Origin: Halanaerobiales bacterium
GTDB lineage: Bacteria > Bacillota > Halanaerobiia > Halanaerobiales > DTU029
Direction of reading: 5' to 3'
Assembly: GCA_029981855.1 (NCBI GenBank)
Contig: JARRCS010000002.1
Span: 62,001-126,000, forward strand
DNA length: 64,000 nt
In this document: one piece after another, positions 8,567 through 18,599 of the stretch
Layout: each line of letters begins with the position of its first letter
Position numbering within the stretch: the stretch's first letter is position 1
The notes under the pieces: model-generated
What the model saw: the letters and a program-made list of their open reading frames with translations, nothing else
Database searches by the model: none
Told to the model about the DNA's origin: nothing
Position numbers and translations under genes: made by a program

Positions 8567-9646
8567 TTAAGATTCTTGTTCTGCAAAAAGGGCCTCGATA
8601 AACTCACCGGGTTTGAAGTCCTGCAGGTCCTCGGCTGCCTCACCGACTCCTATTAACTTGATCGGTATCCCCAGTTCATTTTTGATGGCAATAACTATTC
8701 CGCCCTTGGCCGTGCCATCGAGTTTGGTCAGAGCAATTCCGTCTACATTGACAGCTTCATTAAAGAGTCTGGCCTGGTTCAGAGCATTCTGGCCGGTGGT
8801 GGCATCAAGTACCAAAAGAACCTGGATATTCGCCCTTTCTGCCTCCCGATCGATAACTCTTTTTACCTTTTTTAACTCTTCCATCAGATTCTTCTGGGTA
8901 TGAAGGCGGCCGGCTGTATCGACGATTAATAGATCTAGTCCCCTTGCTTTAGCCGACTGAACCGCATCAAAGGCAACAGCCGCAGCATCTGAGCCCTCCT
9001 GCTGGGCAATTACATTGACACCTATTCTGTCACCCCAGACCTTTAGCTGATCAATCGCAGCCGCCCTGAAGGTATCGCCAGCAGCCAGGATAACCTTTTT
9101 CCCCTGTTCCTTATAACGCCGGGCTATCTTGGCAATAGTAGTAGTCTTGCCGGAACCATTAACCCCAACAACCATCAAGATATTTAATCCTTCCTTTAAT
9201 TCCAGCTCACCACCCTCATCCTGGAGCAGGGCACTTAGTTCCTCTTTAAAGATCCTGATTAACTCCTCAGGCTCACTGATACCCTCTTCTTCGACCCTCT
9301 CTTCCAGGTCTTCGATCAGTTCCATGGTGGTCTTGATCCCTACATCGGCCTGGATCAATATCTCTTCCAGCTCTTCAAAGAGTTCTTCATCAATCTTACC
9401 ATAACCAGTAAAGAGATTGGTCACCTGAAAAATAAAACCTCTTCTGGTCCTGGTTAAACCCTTCTTCAGACGGGAAAATAGACCCTTCTCCTTCTTCGTT
9501 TCTGCCTTTTCTTCATCCGGAAGAACATCTTTGGCCTTTTCTTCAGAGATTGGTATCTCTTTTGCCTCCTTCCCGGCAGGGGCCTCTTTTATCTCCTCAG
9601 CAGTATCTTCTTTTTTATCTTTCTTTTTCTTAAATAGATTAAACAT
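8567..9646 (-). CDS. ftsY: SRP receptor FtsY
   Basis: FtsY is the SRP receptor GTPase that receives ribosome-Ffh complexes at the membrane. The first 60 residues are highly charged (Lys and Glu rich), as in other FtsY A domains. The N domain spans about 70-150 and the G domain holds GVNGSGKTTT at 161-170, DTAGRLHTQKNLMEELKK and TKLDGTAKGG. The 359-residue length fits. The stop codon abuts a copy of repeat A. Gene order smc, JAMM-like gene, ftsY follows the usual smc-ftsY neighbourhood with one extra gene inserted. Confidence 0.96.
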   Translation of the reverse strand: MFNLFKKKKDKKEDTAEEIKEAPAGKEAKEIPISEEKAKDVLPDEEKAETKKEKGLFSRLKKGLTRTRRGFIFQVTNLFTGYGKIDEELFEELEEILIQADVGIKTTMELIEDLEERVEEEGISEPEELIRIFKEELSALLQDEGGELELKEGLNILMVVGVNGSGKTTTIAKIARRYKEQGKKVILAAGDTFRAAAIDQLKVWGDRIGVNVIAQQEGSDAAAVAFDAVQSAKARGLDLLIVDTAGRLHTQKNLMEELKKVKRVIDREAERANIQVLLVLDATTGQNALNQARLFNEAVNVDGIALTKLDGTAKGGIVIAIKNELGIPIKLIGVGEAAEDLQDFKPGEFIEALFAEQES

Positions 9647-9669
9647 AAAATACCTCCTGTCGTTAAATT

Positions 9670-9694
9670 AATCGGAAATATCTATTTGCAGTTT
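9670..9694 (+). repeat. Repeat A, right half only
   Basis: AATCGGAAATATCTATTTGCAGTT matches the right arm of repeat A (consensus AATCGGAAACATCTATTTG..). It lies in the 76-bp gap between ftsY and the JAMM-like gene. Confidence 0.6.
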
Positions 9695-9722
9695 TAAAAA
9701 AGGAATTTACTATAGTATATAT

Positions 9723-10871
9723 TTATTTAATGACAATCTCCCGGCAGAGGTCGGTAAACTCCTGGGCAATCTCATATCTGCGCTTCCTTAAATTTGCTTC
9801 CTCCTCAGGGGTATTGACCTGGAAAAACCTCTGTTCGATATCTTCATACTCATCGGCCAGCTGGCTGATTTTATCGCTGAACTCGATTACATTGGCCCCC
9901 TTAATCTGGCCCTTTTCATCATGGCCGATAGCCACAATCGGCCTCCCCCAGGTTCCGGGGCCAGCCATGGCATCCCCCATATGCATAACACCGGTACCTC
10001 CCGGGTGGGTATGGACGATTACGGCATCAGCTGGAATCAGGCTGGTATAGGCCTCCCTCAGTGAAATGGTGGAAATGTCCTTATAGCTTGAGACCAGGAG
10101 TCTTGAAGGGACATAACCCATTCCCCCGACTATAACCTCACCTACCTGTTCCACAAGGCCTTCCTGATTAATAATACCTATAGCAGCCACCTCTCTTCCC
10201 TGTTCAATCTCAATAGACTTATCGACCAGTTTCCGGGCAAAGCCCTTAGCAATCCCCTTAACTTTTCTCCTGGGCAAACTCCATCTCTTCCCGATTTTCC
10301 CGGGGGAATAATCCCCCTCAGCCTCTATATCAACCAGGGGGAGTTCCTCCGAAATTTCAAGAAACTTTAGCTGTAGATTGGTAGATTCGCGCATTGCCTG
10401 CCGCTCTTCCTCCATAGTTAAAGCAGCCAGGGATTTTAACTGCACCTTCTCCGAAATTGTTGCTAACTGAAAGAACTTGCTCTCGGGATACATGACACCT
10501 ACCCCAACAGCTTTTTTATTCTTGATACCGATCTTAATTATCGGCTGATCAAATATATTAATTCCACCTGTATTAGTAATTATTCCTGTTTTCCCCGGAG
10601 AAGTGGAGATCACTACCGCATTTTCGGGCAACTGGTTAATTAACTCCAGGAGCGAACCGGAGATCTTATCGATAACCCCGGATAATAGTTTGCGAAAGGG
10701 CAAACCTGAAAGACCGCCATCGATCACCCTGCCGTATTTAGATACATAACCCTGCTGATCGATAAATCCGATTACACCAACCGGACGCCCCTGTCCCAGT
10801 TGATTGCTCCTGACTACTAATTTATCGACAATTTTCTTTGAAATTCCCTTTATTTTCTGCAAGTTAAACAC
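9723..10871 (-). CDS. Duplicated JAMM/MPN-like protein, function unknown
   Basis: I do not recognise a named family with certainty. The 382 residues consist of two similar halves. Each opens with a stretch like GI(S/A)K.(I/F).(D/R)KLV and runs through (A/G).IG.I.Q.G, G.VI.GG and a P.R.L segment. The C-terminal half holds HTHPGGTGVMHMGD at 287-300, close to the metal site H-x-H-x7-S-x2-D of JAMM peptidases, but with His in place of Ser. In the N-terminal half the same place reads STSPGKTG, so the metal ligands are lost. This suggests a pseudo-domain plus a potentially active zinc domain, either a protease/isopeptidase or another hydrolase. It lies 3 nt after smc and before ftsY, so it is cotranscribed with smc. 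No signal peptide is seen. Confidence 0.6.
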   Translation of the reverse strand: MFNLQKIKGISKKIVDKLVVRSNQLGQGRPVGVIGFIDQQGYVSKYGRVIDGGLSGLPFRKLLSGVIDKISGSLLELINQLPENAVVISTSPGKTGIITNTGGINIFDQPIIKIGIKNKKAVGVGVMYPESKFFQLATISEKVQLKSLAALTMEEERQAMRESTNLQLKFLEISEELPLVDIEAEGDYSPGKIGKRWSLPRRKVKGIAKGFARKLVDKSIEIEQGREVAAIGIINQEGLVEQVGEVIVGGMGYVPSRLLVSSYKDISTISLREAYTSLIPADAVIVHTHPGGTGVMHMGDAMAGPGTWGRPIVAIGHDEKGQIKGANVIEFSDKISQLADEYEDIEQRFFQVNTPEEEANLRKRRYEIAQEFTDLCREIVIK

Positions 10872-10874
10872 TCC

Positions 10875-13800
10875 TTAAGCAATTTCCTCATCCAGCCTGA
10901 GGGATACGAGTTTTGATACCCCGGACTCTTCCATAGTAATCCCGTAGATAGTATTTGTTTCCGCCATCATATTTTTATTATGGGTAATCAGGATAAACTG
11001 AACATAATGGGAATATTCCTTAATAAAACGGGCAAACCTCAGGACATTGGCATCATCCAGAGGAGCATCGATCTCATCTAGGATATAGATAGGGCTCGGG
11101 TTAACCTTTAAAAAGGCAAAGACCAGAGCAATGGCTGTTAAAGCCCTCTCTCCTCCTGACATCAATGATAGTTTCTTAAGCTGTTTTCCCGGGGGCTGGG
11201 CAACAATCTCCACACCCGTTTCCAGTAAATTATCCGGCCGGGTCAGCTTTAATTCCGCCTGTCCACCGTTAAAGAGCTCCTTAAAGGTCTTTTCAAACTG
11301 GGTTTTAACCTCCAGGAAGGATTTATAAAATAGCTCACCCATATTCCTCTCAATTTCGGTAATTACCTTGGTGATAGAATCTTTAGCCTCCAGCAGGTCC
11401 CGGTGCTGGTTCTGTAGATAATCCAGGCGTGACTGTAGATCCTCTAATTCCTGAATAGCACCCTGATTAACCGTTCCCAACCCCCTGATCGCTTCTTTAA
11501 ATTCCTTAATCTTTTTTACCGCCCGGGAGTAATTACTGATTTCGATCCTTTCAGTAGTTGCTGAATCAGGGGTTACTTCATATTCCTCAAGCAACCTCTC
11601 CTCTATCTGTTCATTTTTATCCTCCAGGCGGGTTATCTTCAAATCAAGCCTGTGGTAGCTATCTTTAAAACTATCCAGCTCCTGCTGGGTCTCTTGTAAT
11701 CTATCCTGTAAACGCTCAACACCCTGCTGCAGCTCTTTTAGTAATTTGCTCTTTTCCTGGTACTGCCTGTCAATACAACTGGTTTTTGCTGCAAAACGCT
11801 CCTTTAATTCCTTCAGGTTATTTTTCTTATCCCTTATCTCCTGCAAGCCTGCTGTGATCTCATCCCGGCGCCGGCAGCTCTTTTCAATCTCTTCCTGATT
11901 ATTGGCCAGCTCCTTTAAGAGATCCTCCTTTTCTTTAACCAGGTTTTCTCTCTTCTGCCTAACAGTTGCGGCCTTAACCTTAAGCCCGGTTAAGTGCTGA
12001 TTGAATTCCTCTTCCCTGCCTTCTATCCTCTCAATCTCTTCCTCTAAAGCCTTTATTTTTTCCTTTTCTTTTGAGTAATCGTTATTGATCAGATCTATCT
12101 TTTGTTGTAACTCCTGTTTCCGGGAGTCAATGCTTCCCAGCTGATTATGATATTCAATAAAATCTTGATCTAACTGCTCTAACTCCCTTTCAAATCTGTA
12201 CTGTTCCTTTTTTAAGTTTGCCAGATCCTTATTAAGGTCATTCTTCTTAAACTTAAGTTGCTGTATTTGATCTTTAAGCTCTTCCTCTTGACCGGTTATC
12301 TTATCTAATTCAGCTGCCAGCTCTTTTTCTGCTGCCCCCTCTTCAGCAATAGTCTTTTTTAAGTAACTGATTTCATCTCTAAGTTCTGCCAGCTCCCGTG
12401 AACGCTGCAAAAGACCGGTATTAATACTGTTGCTTCCACCGGTGATAGCCCCTCCAGGGTTAATTAAATCACCGGAAAGGGTTACTATTTTCAGCCTGCT
12501 ATTTATCTTCTTAGCTATCCCGGTAGCATTCTTTAAATTATCGGCAACAATCGTTCTCCCCAGTAGATAATCAATTACCGGTCTCAGGCAGCTCTCGCAG
12601 GAAACAAAATCTGCAGCCAGCCCTAAAAAGCCTTCCATCTTCTCTATTCCCATTTTATCGACCTTAGCCCGGTTTCCCCTGACCATATTTAAGGGTAAGA
12701 AGGTAGCCCGTCCCCCATCGTTCTCTTTTAAAAATGCAATTCCCCTGCGGGCTGCCCGGTCATCCTCAACAATTATATTCTGCAACCTGCTCCCGAGGGC
12801 AGTTTCAACTGCCAGTTCATGCTCCTTAGCTACCTCAAGTTGATCGGCGACCACCCCGATAACACCGGGCAGGTCAGACACAGCCTTCATTATAGTCTTG
12901 ACACCGCGGTAATAACCTTCAAAATTATCCTCCATTTCGCTTAAAACACGTAGCCTGGAACTACTCCGGTTGAGCTTATCTTTAAGTTCCTCCCCATTTT
13001 CCCGGTGGTTTTTCAGACTGGCAGCTAATTCTTCCTTTCTGTTTTTCAGTTCTACAACTTCTTGAGCACACGTCTCAAGTTTCTCCGCAACCTGATTTAA
13101 ATCCTTCTTAAACCGGTCCTGTTGCAGGAGAGTTTCATCAAGCCCGGAGGCCAGCCCCTTTCTTTTTGCATGCATCTTTTCTATCTCGAGCTCCAGATAA
13201 TGGCTCTTTTCTTTCGCCTTCTCTAACTCCGTATTGATATTCTTTAATTCCACATTATCGTTTAAAATGGAATTACGCAGGGAGAATAATTCCATCTTCT
13301 TTTCCTTTAATATATGCTTAATCCCTTCCAGAGAGGATCTCTCGGTCTCCAGATTCCTGCTGATATTACTCTCCTCAACCCCGAGAGTAGTAAGCTGGCT
13401 CTCAAGGTTGTCCTTTTTCCTGTTGAGCTCTTCTTTCCTCTTCATTAGGGAGGCCAGCTGCTCCTCCAAACCCTGATCCTCCCTCTTAAGGCTGTAGTTG
13501 CGTTCTGCAAGTATCTTTAAGTTATTCTCTGCCTCTTCCTTTTTAGCCTTCGTTTGATAGTACTCGTTCTGCAAAGTATCTAAATTCTCCTGTTCCTGCT
13601 CAAGGTTACCCCTCTTCTCCTGCAGGAATTGATTAAGTTCCTCTATCTCTCCCTTTAATCTTTCCAGTTTTCTCTGAAATTCTGTCTTTTCTTCCCTCAA
13701 AGATAAAAGATTATTTAAATTCCTTTCCCATCTGTCTAAGAGAAGGCTAACCTCCAGCTCCTTAAGTTCCTTTTTCAGACGCTGATACTTCCTGGCCTTT

Positions 13801-14429
13801 TCGGCAGCCTTTTTTAAGGGTTTAACCTGCTTTTCTAACTCCCAGATCAGGTCCTTAACCCGCTGCAGGTCCTGATTTGTTTTATCCAGGCGTTTTTCCG
13901 CCTCCTCTTTACGCAGTTTATGCTTGCTGATACCTGCAGCTTCTTCAAAGAGTTCCCTTAGTTTTTCCGGTTTACTATTCAAGATAGAATCAATCTTACC
14001 CTGCCCTACAATGGAATAAGAATCCTTACCCATTCCTGTATCCAGCAGCAATTCCTCAATATCCTTTAATCTGCAGGGAGAGCCATTAATTAAGTAATCA
14101 CTCTGACCGTTATCAGTAACCCTGCGGCATATCCTCACCTCACGGGCATCGATAGGTAAAACATGATCGGAATTATCGAGAAAAAGGGTTACACTCGCTT
14201 TATGTAAAGGCTTATAATCATCACTGCCGGCAAAGATTACATCAGCCATTCGACTGCCCCTCAGGGTCTTGGCACTCTGCTCACCCAGGGCCCAGCGAAT
14301 AGCGTCAACAATATTACTCTTACCGCTGCCGTTAGGGCCAACAATAGCCGTCAGCGGTGATTGAAAATCAATTACAATCGGTTTAGCAAAGGATTTAAAG
14401 CCATCGATCTTCAGTTTTTTCAAGAACAT
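10875..14429 (-). CDS. smc: Chromosome partition protein Smc
   Basis: Smc is the ATPase arm of the SMC-ScpAB condensin that compacts and segregates the chromosome. From [17 protein letters not shown] at 14429, chosen because GAGGTGG lies 6 nt upstream, the protein has 1184 residues. It has a Walker [10 protein letters not shown] near residue 35 and two coiled-coil arms of several hundred residues around the hinge, which contains [12 protein letters not shown] and GGAITGGS. The C-terminal signature [17 protein letters not shown] and the Walker [16 protein letters not shown] follow. Its partners scpA and scpB are in the same window at 18.1-19.3 kb. Confidence 0.97.
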   Translation of the reverse strand: MFLKKLKIDGFKSFAKPIVIDFQSPLTAIVGPNGSGKSNIVDAIRWALGEQSAKTLRGSRMADVIFAGSDDYKPLHKASVTLFLDNSDHVLPIDAREVRICRRVTDNGQSDYLINGSPCRLKDIEELLLDTGMGKDSYSIVGQGKIDSILNSKPEKLRELFEEAAGISKHKLRKEEAEKRLDKTNQDLQRVKDLIWELEKQVKPLKKAAEKARKYQRLKKELKELEVSLLLDRWERNLNNLLSLREEKTEFQRKLERLKGEIEELNQFLQEKRGNLEQEQENLDTLQNEYYQTKAKKEEAENNLKILAERNYSLKREDQGLEEQLASLMKRKEELNRKKDNLESQLTTLGVEESNISRNLETERSSLEGIKHILKEKKMELFSLRNSILNDNVELKNINTELEKAKEKSHYLELEIEKMHAKRKGLASGLDETLLQQDRFKKDLNQVAEKLETCAQEVVELKNRKEELAASLKNHRENGEELKDKLNRSSSRLRVLSEMEDNFEGYYRGVKTIMKAVSDLPGVIGVVADQLEVAKEHELAVETALGSRLQNIIVEDDRAARRGIAFLKENDGGRATFLPLNMVRGNRAKVDKMGIEKMEGFLGLAADFVSCESCLRPVIDYLLGRTIVADNLKNATGIAKKINSRLKIVTLSGDLINPGGAITGGSNSINTGLLQRSRELAELRDEISYLKKTIAEEGAAEKELAAELDKITGQEEELKDQIQQLKFKKNDLNKDLANLKKEQYRFERELEQLDQDFIEYHNQLGSIDSRKQELQQKIDLINNDYSKEKEKIKALEEEIERIEGREEEFNQHLTGLKVKAATVRQKRENLVKEKEDLLKELANNQEEIEKSCRRRDEITAGLQEIRDKKNNLKELKERFAAKTSCIDRQYQEKSKLLKELQQGVERLQDRLQETQQELDSFKDSYHRLDLKITRLEDKNEQIEERLLEEYEVTPDSATTERIEISNYSRAVKKIKEFKEAIRGLGTVNQGAIQELEDLQSRLDYLQNQHRDLLEAKDSITKVITEIERNMGELFYKSFLEVKTQFEKTFKELFNGGQAELKLTRPDNLLETGVEIVAQPPGKQLKKLSLMSGGERALTAIALVFAFLKVNPSPIYILDEIDAPLDDANVLRFARFIKEYSHYVQFILITHNKNMMAETNTIYGITMEESGVSKLVSLRLDEEIA

Positions 14430-14489
14430 TCTCATCCACCTCACTTACTACGACTTCTATTTTATCAATCTATTGCTTAAAAGACAAGA

Positions 14490-14516
14490 GAAAAACCTAC
14501 CCCTGAGCGGTAGGTT
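14490..14516 (-). terminator. Terminator after spoVS
   Basis: The minus strand has AACCTACC/GGTAGGTT with a 7-nt loop, then TTTTTCTCTTG. It separates spoVS from smc. Confidence 0.8.
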
Positions 14517-14545
14517 GAATTCTCAAATATATACTTTCCAAAGCC

Positions 14546-14806
14546 CTATCTGGGCTCAACCAAAAACCTGATTGCGGTTCTTTTTTCATCTTCAATCTCA
14601 ATCTCCGTAAAAGCGGGAATCATAATTAAGTCCATTCCATTTGGAGCTACGTACCCCCTACAAATAGCTATCGCTTTAACCGCCTGATTAACGGCGCCGG
14701 CCCCGATAGCCTGCATCTCGGCCTTCCCATTTTCTCTAAGAACAGCAGCTAAAGCACCTGCTACAGATTTTGGATCTGAAAAAGATGATACCTTTAACAC
14801 TTCCAT
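14546..14806 (-). CDS. spoVS: Stage V sporulation protein S
   Basis: SpoVS is an Alba-like small protein needed for stage V of sporulation. All 86 residues match the family, including LKVSSFSDPKSVAGALAAVLRE, EMQAIGAGAVNQAVKAIAI and the DLIMIPAFTEIEI segment near the end. It is monocistronic here, with its own sigma-H-type promoter and terminator. Confidence 0.95.
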   Translation of the reverse strand: MEVLKVSSFSDPKSVAGALAAVLRENGKAEMQAIGAGAVNQAVKAIAICRGYVAPNGMDLIMIPAFTEIEIEDEKRTAIRFLVEPR

Positions 14807-14853
14807 ATATAGTTTCCTCCCCGATACTATGAATTATAGCTCTTTACATATAT

Positions 14854-14878
14854 ATTCGTTATTTTTCTATAAATTCCT
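14854..14878 (-). promoter_or_regulatory. Sigma-H-type promoter of spoVS
   Basis: AGGAATT (14878-14872), an 11-nt spacer and AACGAAT (14860-14854) fit the sigma-H consensus AGGAWWW-N11-12-RNNGAAT. In B. subtilis spoVS is a sigma-H gene. The spoIIA operon here has the same arrangement. Confidence 0.65.
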
Positions 14879-14889
14879 GCAAAAACCAT

Positions 14890-15600
14890 TTATTCCTTTA
14901 AATCTTTTAATCTCCTTACCTCCTGATCACTTAAAAAACGAAATTCCCCTTCGGGCAGCCCGTCCAGCCTGAGAAAGGCAAAGGCGATTCTTTTTAAATT
15001 AATAACAGGAAAACCGATCTTTTCACACATTCTCCTGACCTGCCTATTTCTTCCCTCATGGATGGTTATATTAAAAAGGGTAGTCTGTTTCCTTCTCCGG
15101 ATAGAATTCACCCTGGCCGGGGCGGTTATCCCATCCTCCAGTTCGACTCCCTCTGCCAGTTTGCGGAGGTCACTCCTTCCGGGATGCCCTTTAACCTCTA
15201 CCCGGTAGGTTTTATCGATCTGATGTGAGGGATGGGTCAGGAAATGGGTTAAATCCCCGTCATTTGTCAGGATTAGTAATCCGCTGGTATCATAATCCAG
15301 CCTGCCAACCGGATAGATTCGCTGGGAAACCCCTTTAATCAGGTCTAATACCGTCTTCCTCCCCTGGGGATCATCAACAGTTGTCACATAACCGGCCGGT
15401 TTATTTAAGAGAAGATAAATCTTTTTTTCCTCGGTAATAATCTTTCCATCGACCTCAATGATATCATCCGGAAAGACCTTTGTCCCCAGCTCGGTTACAA
15501 CCCTACCGTTAACCTTAACCCTCCCCTGAGCAATTATCTCTTCCGACTTGCGCCTGGAAGCAATTCCTGCATGGGCCATCACTTTCTGCAAACGCTCCAT
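14890..15600 (-). CDS. rluB: 23S rRNA pseudouridine synthase RluB-type
   Basis: This enzyme isomerises a uridine in 23S rRNA (U2605 in E. coli for RluB). An S4 RNA-binding domain (MERLQKVMAHAGIASRRKSEEII) opens the 236-residue protein. The catalytic region contains GRLDYDTSGLLILTNDG, whose Asp in DYDTSG is the nucleophile. HEGRNRQVRRMCEKIGFPV follows. Gene context near scpAB is common in Firmicutes. RluB versus another RsuA-family member is assigned from context. Confidence 0.9.
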   Translation of the reverse strand: MERLQKVMAHAGIASRRKSEEIIAQGRVKVNGRVVTELGTKVFPDDIIEVDGKIITEEKKIYLLLNKPAGYVTTVDDPQGRKTVLDLIKGVSQRIYPVGRLDYDTSGLLILTNDGDLTHFLTHPSHQIDKTYRVEVKGHPGRSDLRKLAEGVELEDGITAPARVNSIRRRKQTTLFNITIHEGRNRQVRRMCEKIGFPVINLKRIAFAFLRLDGLPEGEFRFLSDQEVRRLKDLKE

Positions 15601-15653
15601 AGATTAATCAACACCTCGTAGTAAGAATTAGTACTTCATTTCCCTTCAGCAAT

Positions 15654-15709
15654 AACTGCAAATAGATGTTGGAGAAGGTTTCTGCAATCGGAAACATCTA
15701 TTTGTAGTT
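15654..15709. repeat. Repeat A, complete short form
   Basis: AACTGCAAATAGATGTTGG at the left and AACATCTATTTGTAGTT at the right form a nearly perfect 56-bp palindromic element with GCAATCGG near the centre. The preceding GCAATA is also shared with other copies. Confidence 0.85.
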
Positions 15710-15761
15710 TTATACTTCCAGAAAGAACGGAAAAATCCTTCTTTCGGGCCTTATTGTAAAT

Positions 15762-16913
15762 CTATCTTTCCTTCAGAGAGATCACCCAGTGCCAGAATCT
15801 TAGGAAAATAGAATTATAATTTAGATCATTAAGGGCAATCAGCTCCGTCTTGCCGAGGAGTTGCTCACCGGCATAGAGATATAAACTCCCGATTATCTCA
15901 CCCTTTCTGATAGGGAGTTTAAGTTCAGGCTTTAAATAAACCTCCTTTCTGATCTTTATTTTACCCCCTACGGGAACGAGTACTGTTAAGGGCCTTTCGG
16001 CCAGAAAACTGATCTCACCCTCTCTGGAGCCTTCCCACTCTAATTGATGGATAATATCCCCCTTTTCAATCACCTTAACCCTTTTAAAATTATCCAGACC
16101 GTAATCCAGCAGGATTCTAACCTCAAGCCAGTCATTAGGGCTATTCAGGACAACAGCAATAACCTCCCGGCTGTTTCTTTTTGCTGAGGCAATTAAACAG
16201 CGGCCGGCAGCTCTGGTATAGCCGGTCTTTCCCCCGGTAATATCCGGATAGGACCAGAGTAGTTTATTATGGTTTCTTAACCCGCGGCCCCAGTCATTAT
16301 CGGCCCAGGAGATGGTTTTGTATTTTGTGGCGGTAATCCGGGCAAAAACCTCATTCTTCATCGCCTGCCTCATGATCATGGCCAGGTCATAAGCGGTCGA
16401 ATAATGGTCAGGATGGGGAAGGCCACTGGGGTTTACGAAATTACTATTTTTAGCCCCCATCTCTTTAGCCTTCTTATTCATCAGCCGGGCAAATTCCTCT
16501 ACTGAACCGGAGATATGCTCTGCCACTGCAACAGCTGCATCATTACCTGAAGCGAGCATCACTCCGTAGAGCAATTCCTCTAAAGAAAGTTCCTCACCCT
16601 CTTCCAGGTAGATCGAGGAACCCTCCTGATATGCCGCTCTGCGGGAGACCTTTACCTTTTCCTTAAGATTGCCTTCTTCAATGGCAATAATGGCAGTCAG
16701 CACCTTGGTCAAACTAGCCGGTGGCCGGCGCAGGTGTATCTGTTTTTCATATAAAACCTGTCCCGTCTCAACATCTACTACTGCTGCCGTTGTGGCAGTA
16801 ATCCGGGGTGGAGCAACCGCTCTGACCTCTAAGTCTGCCAGTAAAAATGCAAGGATCAGAATAATAAATATCACAAAAAAAATACTTAAAAAGGATAACT
16901 TCAAGTTTTTCAT
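15762..16913 (-). CDS. dacB: D-alanyl-D-alanine carboxypeptidase (DacB-type, S11)
   Basis: This penicillin-binding carboxypeptidase trims the terminal D-Ala from peptidoglycan stem peptides. An N-terminal hydrophobic segment at residues 5-25 acts as a signal peptide or anchor, so it works outside the membrane. The three active-site motifs are present: SLTK at 67-70, SGN at 122-124 and KTG at 229-231. A C-terminal beta domain from about residue 290 and a hydrophobic C-terminal helix complete the 383 residues. It lies next to ytfJ, DUF2953 and scpB, close to the dacB neighbourhood of spore formers. A role in the spore cortex is therefore likely, but dacA/dacF-like roles cannot be excluded. Confidence 0.88.
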   Translation of the reverse strand: MKNLKLSFLSIFFVIFIILILAFLLADLEVRAVAPPRITATTAAVVDVETGQVLYEKQIHLRRPPASLTKVLTAIIAIEEGNLKEKVKVSRRAAYQEGSSIYLEEGEELSLEELLYGVMLASGNDAAVAVAEHISGSVEEFARLMNKKAKEMGAKNSNFVNPSGLPHPDHYSTAYDLAMIMRQAMKNEVFARITATKYKTISWADNDWGRGLRNHNKLLWSYPDITGGKTGYTRAAGRCLIASAKRNSREVIAVVLNSPNDWLEVRILLDYGLDNFKRVKVIEKGDIIHQLEWEGSREGEISFLAERPLTVLVPVGGKIKIRKEVYLKPELKLPIRKGEIIGSLYLYAGEQLLGKTELIALNDLNYNSIFLRFWHWVISLKER

Positions 16914-16979
16914 AAGTTCACACCTTCAAGAAGTTACTCTTTTTAAGTATATGCGAAAAAGCCCATGATTATTATTATC

Positions 16980-17378
16980 CTATTTATTCTTCTCTTCCAG
17001 TATCTTCTGAATCTGCTGGAGTAGTTCAGGAGCAACATTGATCAGGCGCTCGGCAATTGCATTATTGGTAACCGGCAGCAGACGGACCTGTTCCTGACTA
17101 ACCACCAGAAAGGCCACCGGGCTTAGCATTACTCCGGCACCACTACCGCCAGCAAAGGGTTTAACATTATCTCCGTCTTCCTTTTTATTTCCCTTATTAC
17201 TGCTGGATTTAATCTCCCCTCCACCGGCAGCAAAGCCGAAACTAACCCTGGAGACGGGAATAATTACACTTCCATCAGGGGTCTCTACCGGATCCCCGAC
17301 AATTGTATTCACATCAACCATGCCTTTAATGTTGCTCATTGCCGTATCCATCAGTTTTTCAATTGGATGTTCTCCCAT
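16980..17378 (-). CDS. ytfJ: Sporulation protein YtfJ (GerW family)
   Basis: GerW/YtfJ is a spore protein needed for normal germination. The 132 residues carry the family features HPIEKLMDTAMSNIKGMVDVNTIVG, a VSFGFAAGGG stretch, a Gly-rich GGGSGAGVMLSPVAFLVV segment and a C-terminal helix. It overlaps the end of the DUF2953 gene by 28 nt, the same pairing as ytfI-ytfJ in Bacillus. Confidence 0.92.
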   Translation of the reverse strand: MGEHPIEKLMDTAMSNIKGMVDVNTIVGDPVETPDGSVIIPVSRVSFGFAAGGGEIKSSSNKGNKKEDGDNVKPFAGGSGAGVMLSPVAFLVVSQEQVRLLPVTNNAIAERLINVAPELLQQIQKILEEKNK

Positions 17379-18016
17379 GGCCTGTAACCCCCTTTTAGTT
17401 TATAAATAAGAACCCTGATGACTGTAAGTATAATATTACCTAAATATAGTGAAAATATACCCTTAAAACGGGTAGAGAACTTTTTATGATAAAAATCAGG
17501 GTAAACTGCTAAGTCGGGTTCTTTAAGAAAATGGATCTTACTATCTACCAGTCTGATAATTATCCCTTTAAGTGTCCAGATAAATCCATTAGTTACACCT
17601 GTTAAGGCGGGATTAGGCCAGCCGAAATCGGTTTCCCAGATAAACTCCCAGCACCGGAGATTTATACTGTTAAAAATAAGCGAGGTCATCTCCCTATCAG
17701 ACAGGATCTTTACTATCTTCTTGAGCCGCTTCAACTGAATATTTCTCCAGTCTATCTCCCGTTCTATCTCGAGCTCATTTTTCCAGGGCCAGAGATTTAA
17801 CAGGGTGCTATCAATCTCGGTAACAATCTCCGAAAAAAACTTAAAAACCTTATTCTGAAGATAGGGAACCTTAATTCGGAAACCCAGTATTTTAATTAAA
17901 ATGTAAACATCTAAGATAAAACTATCATCCTCGCCCTTTCGCTGATACTCAACTCTAATATATAAGGGCAGAAAAAATGTAATAAAAAAAAAGAGAATTA
18001 ATAAGATAAGTAACAT
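17351..18016 (-). CDS. DUF2953 family membrane protein (YtfI-like)
   Basis: This 221-residue protein has an N-terminal transmembrane segment (residues 1-20) and a second hydrophobic helix near residues 180-205. The central region fits DUF2953, whose members are encoded just before ytfJ in spore formers. The molecular role is unknown, but conserved linkage to the GerW gene suggests a sporulation job. It overlaps ytfJ by 28 nt, so translation is probably coupled. Confidence 0.75.
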   Translation of the reverse strand: MLLILLILFFFITFFLPLYIRVEYQRKGEDDSFILDVYILIKILGFRIKVPYLQNKVFKFFSEIVTEIDSTLLNLWPWKNELEIEREIDWRNIQLKRLKKIVKILSDREMTSLIFNSINLRCWEFIWETDFGWPNPALTGVTNGFIWTLKGIIIRLVDSKIHFLKEPDLAVYPDFYHKKFSTRFKGIFSLYLGNIILTVIRVLIYKLKGGYRPWENIQLKN

Positions 18017-18075
18017 GGAGTCTCACCCCTAACTACATACTTATTAATTCCCATTAATAAGAATAATATACCAAT

Positions 18076-18591
18076 TTATAACTCTTCTTCCTCAATCTCC
18101 GGCAGTTGAGAGAGGTCTTTTAAATCAAAGTGCTGTAAAAACTTTTTAGTGGTACCATAGACAATAGGGTTACCGATAGAATCCTTACGACCCAGTTCCT
18201 GAATCAGGTCGTATTTACTTAGGGTTAAGAGGGTCTTTTCAGCCTTAACCCCTCTGATCTCTTCAATCTCGGCCCTTGTTACCGGTTGCTTGTAAGCTAT
18301 AATTGCCAGAGTCTCCAGGGCGGCCTGGCTTAGATGTGCCAGTGACCTGTTATTATGTAATTCCTCGATAAAAGTGGCATACTCTGCTTTAGTAACAAAA
18401 AGATAACTCTGATCATATTCCCTGATCATAATACCATGCGAATTCTTATTATATTCCCTGATTAGAACCTCGATATGTTCCTTTACCTCTGCCGGAGATA
18501 AATCTGTTACCCGGGCCAAATCCTTCAGAGGAACCGGCTCATCTGCTGTAAATAAAAGGGCCTCTATCTTTGCTAAATTTTTAACATCCAT
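18076..18591 (-). CDS. scpB: Segregation and condensation protein B
   Basis: ScpB is a winged-helix dimer that bridges ScpA in the SMC complex. The 171 residues include KIEALLFTADEPVPLKDLARV at the start, then SQAALETLAIIAYKQPVTRAEIEEIRGV, the family hallmark. It follows scpA with an 8-nt gap. Confidence 0.95.
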   Translation of the reverse strand: MDVKNLAKIEALLFTADEPVPLKDLARVTDLSPAEVKEHIEVLIREYNKNSHGIMIREYDQSYLFVTKAEYATFIEELHNNRSLAHLSQAALETLAIIAYKQPVTRAEIEEIRGVKAEKTLLTLSKYDLIQELGRKDSIGNPIVYGTTKKFLQHFDLKDLSQLPEIEEEEL

Positions 18592-18599
18592 GATACCAC

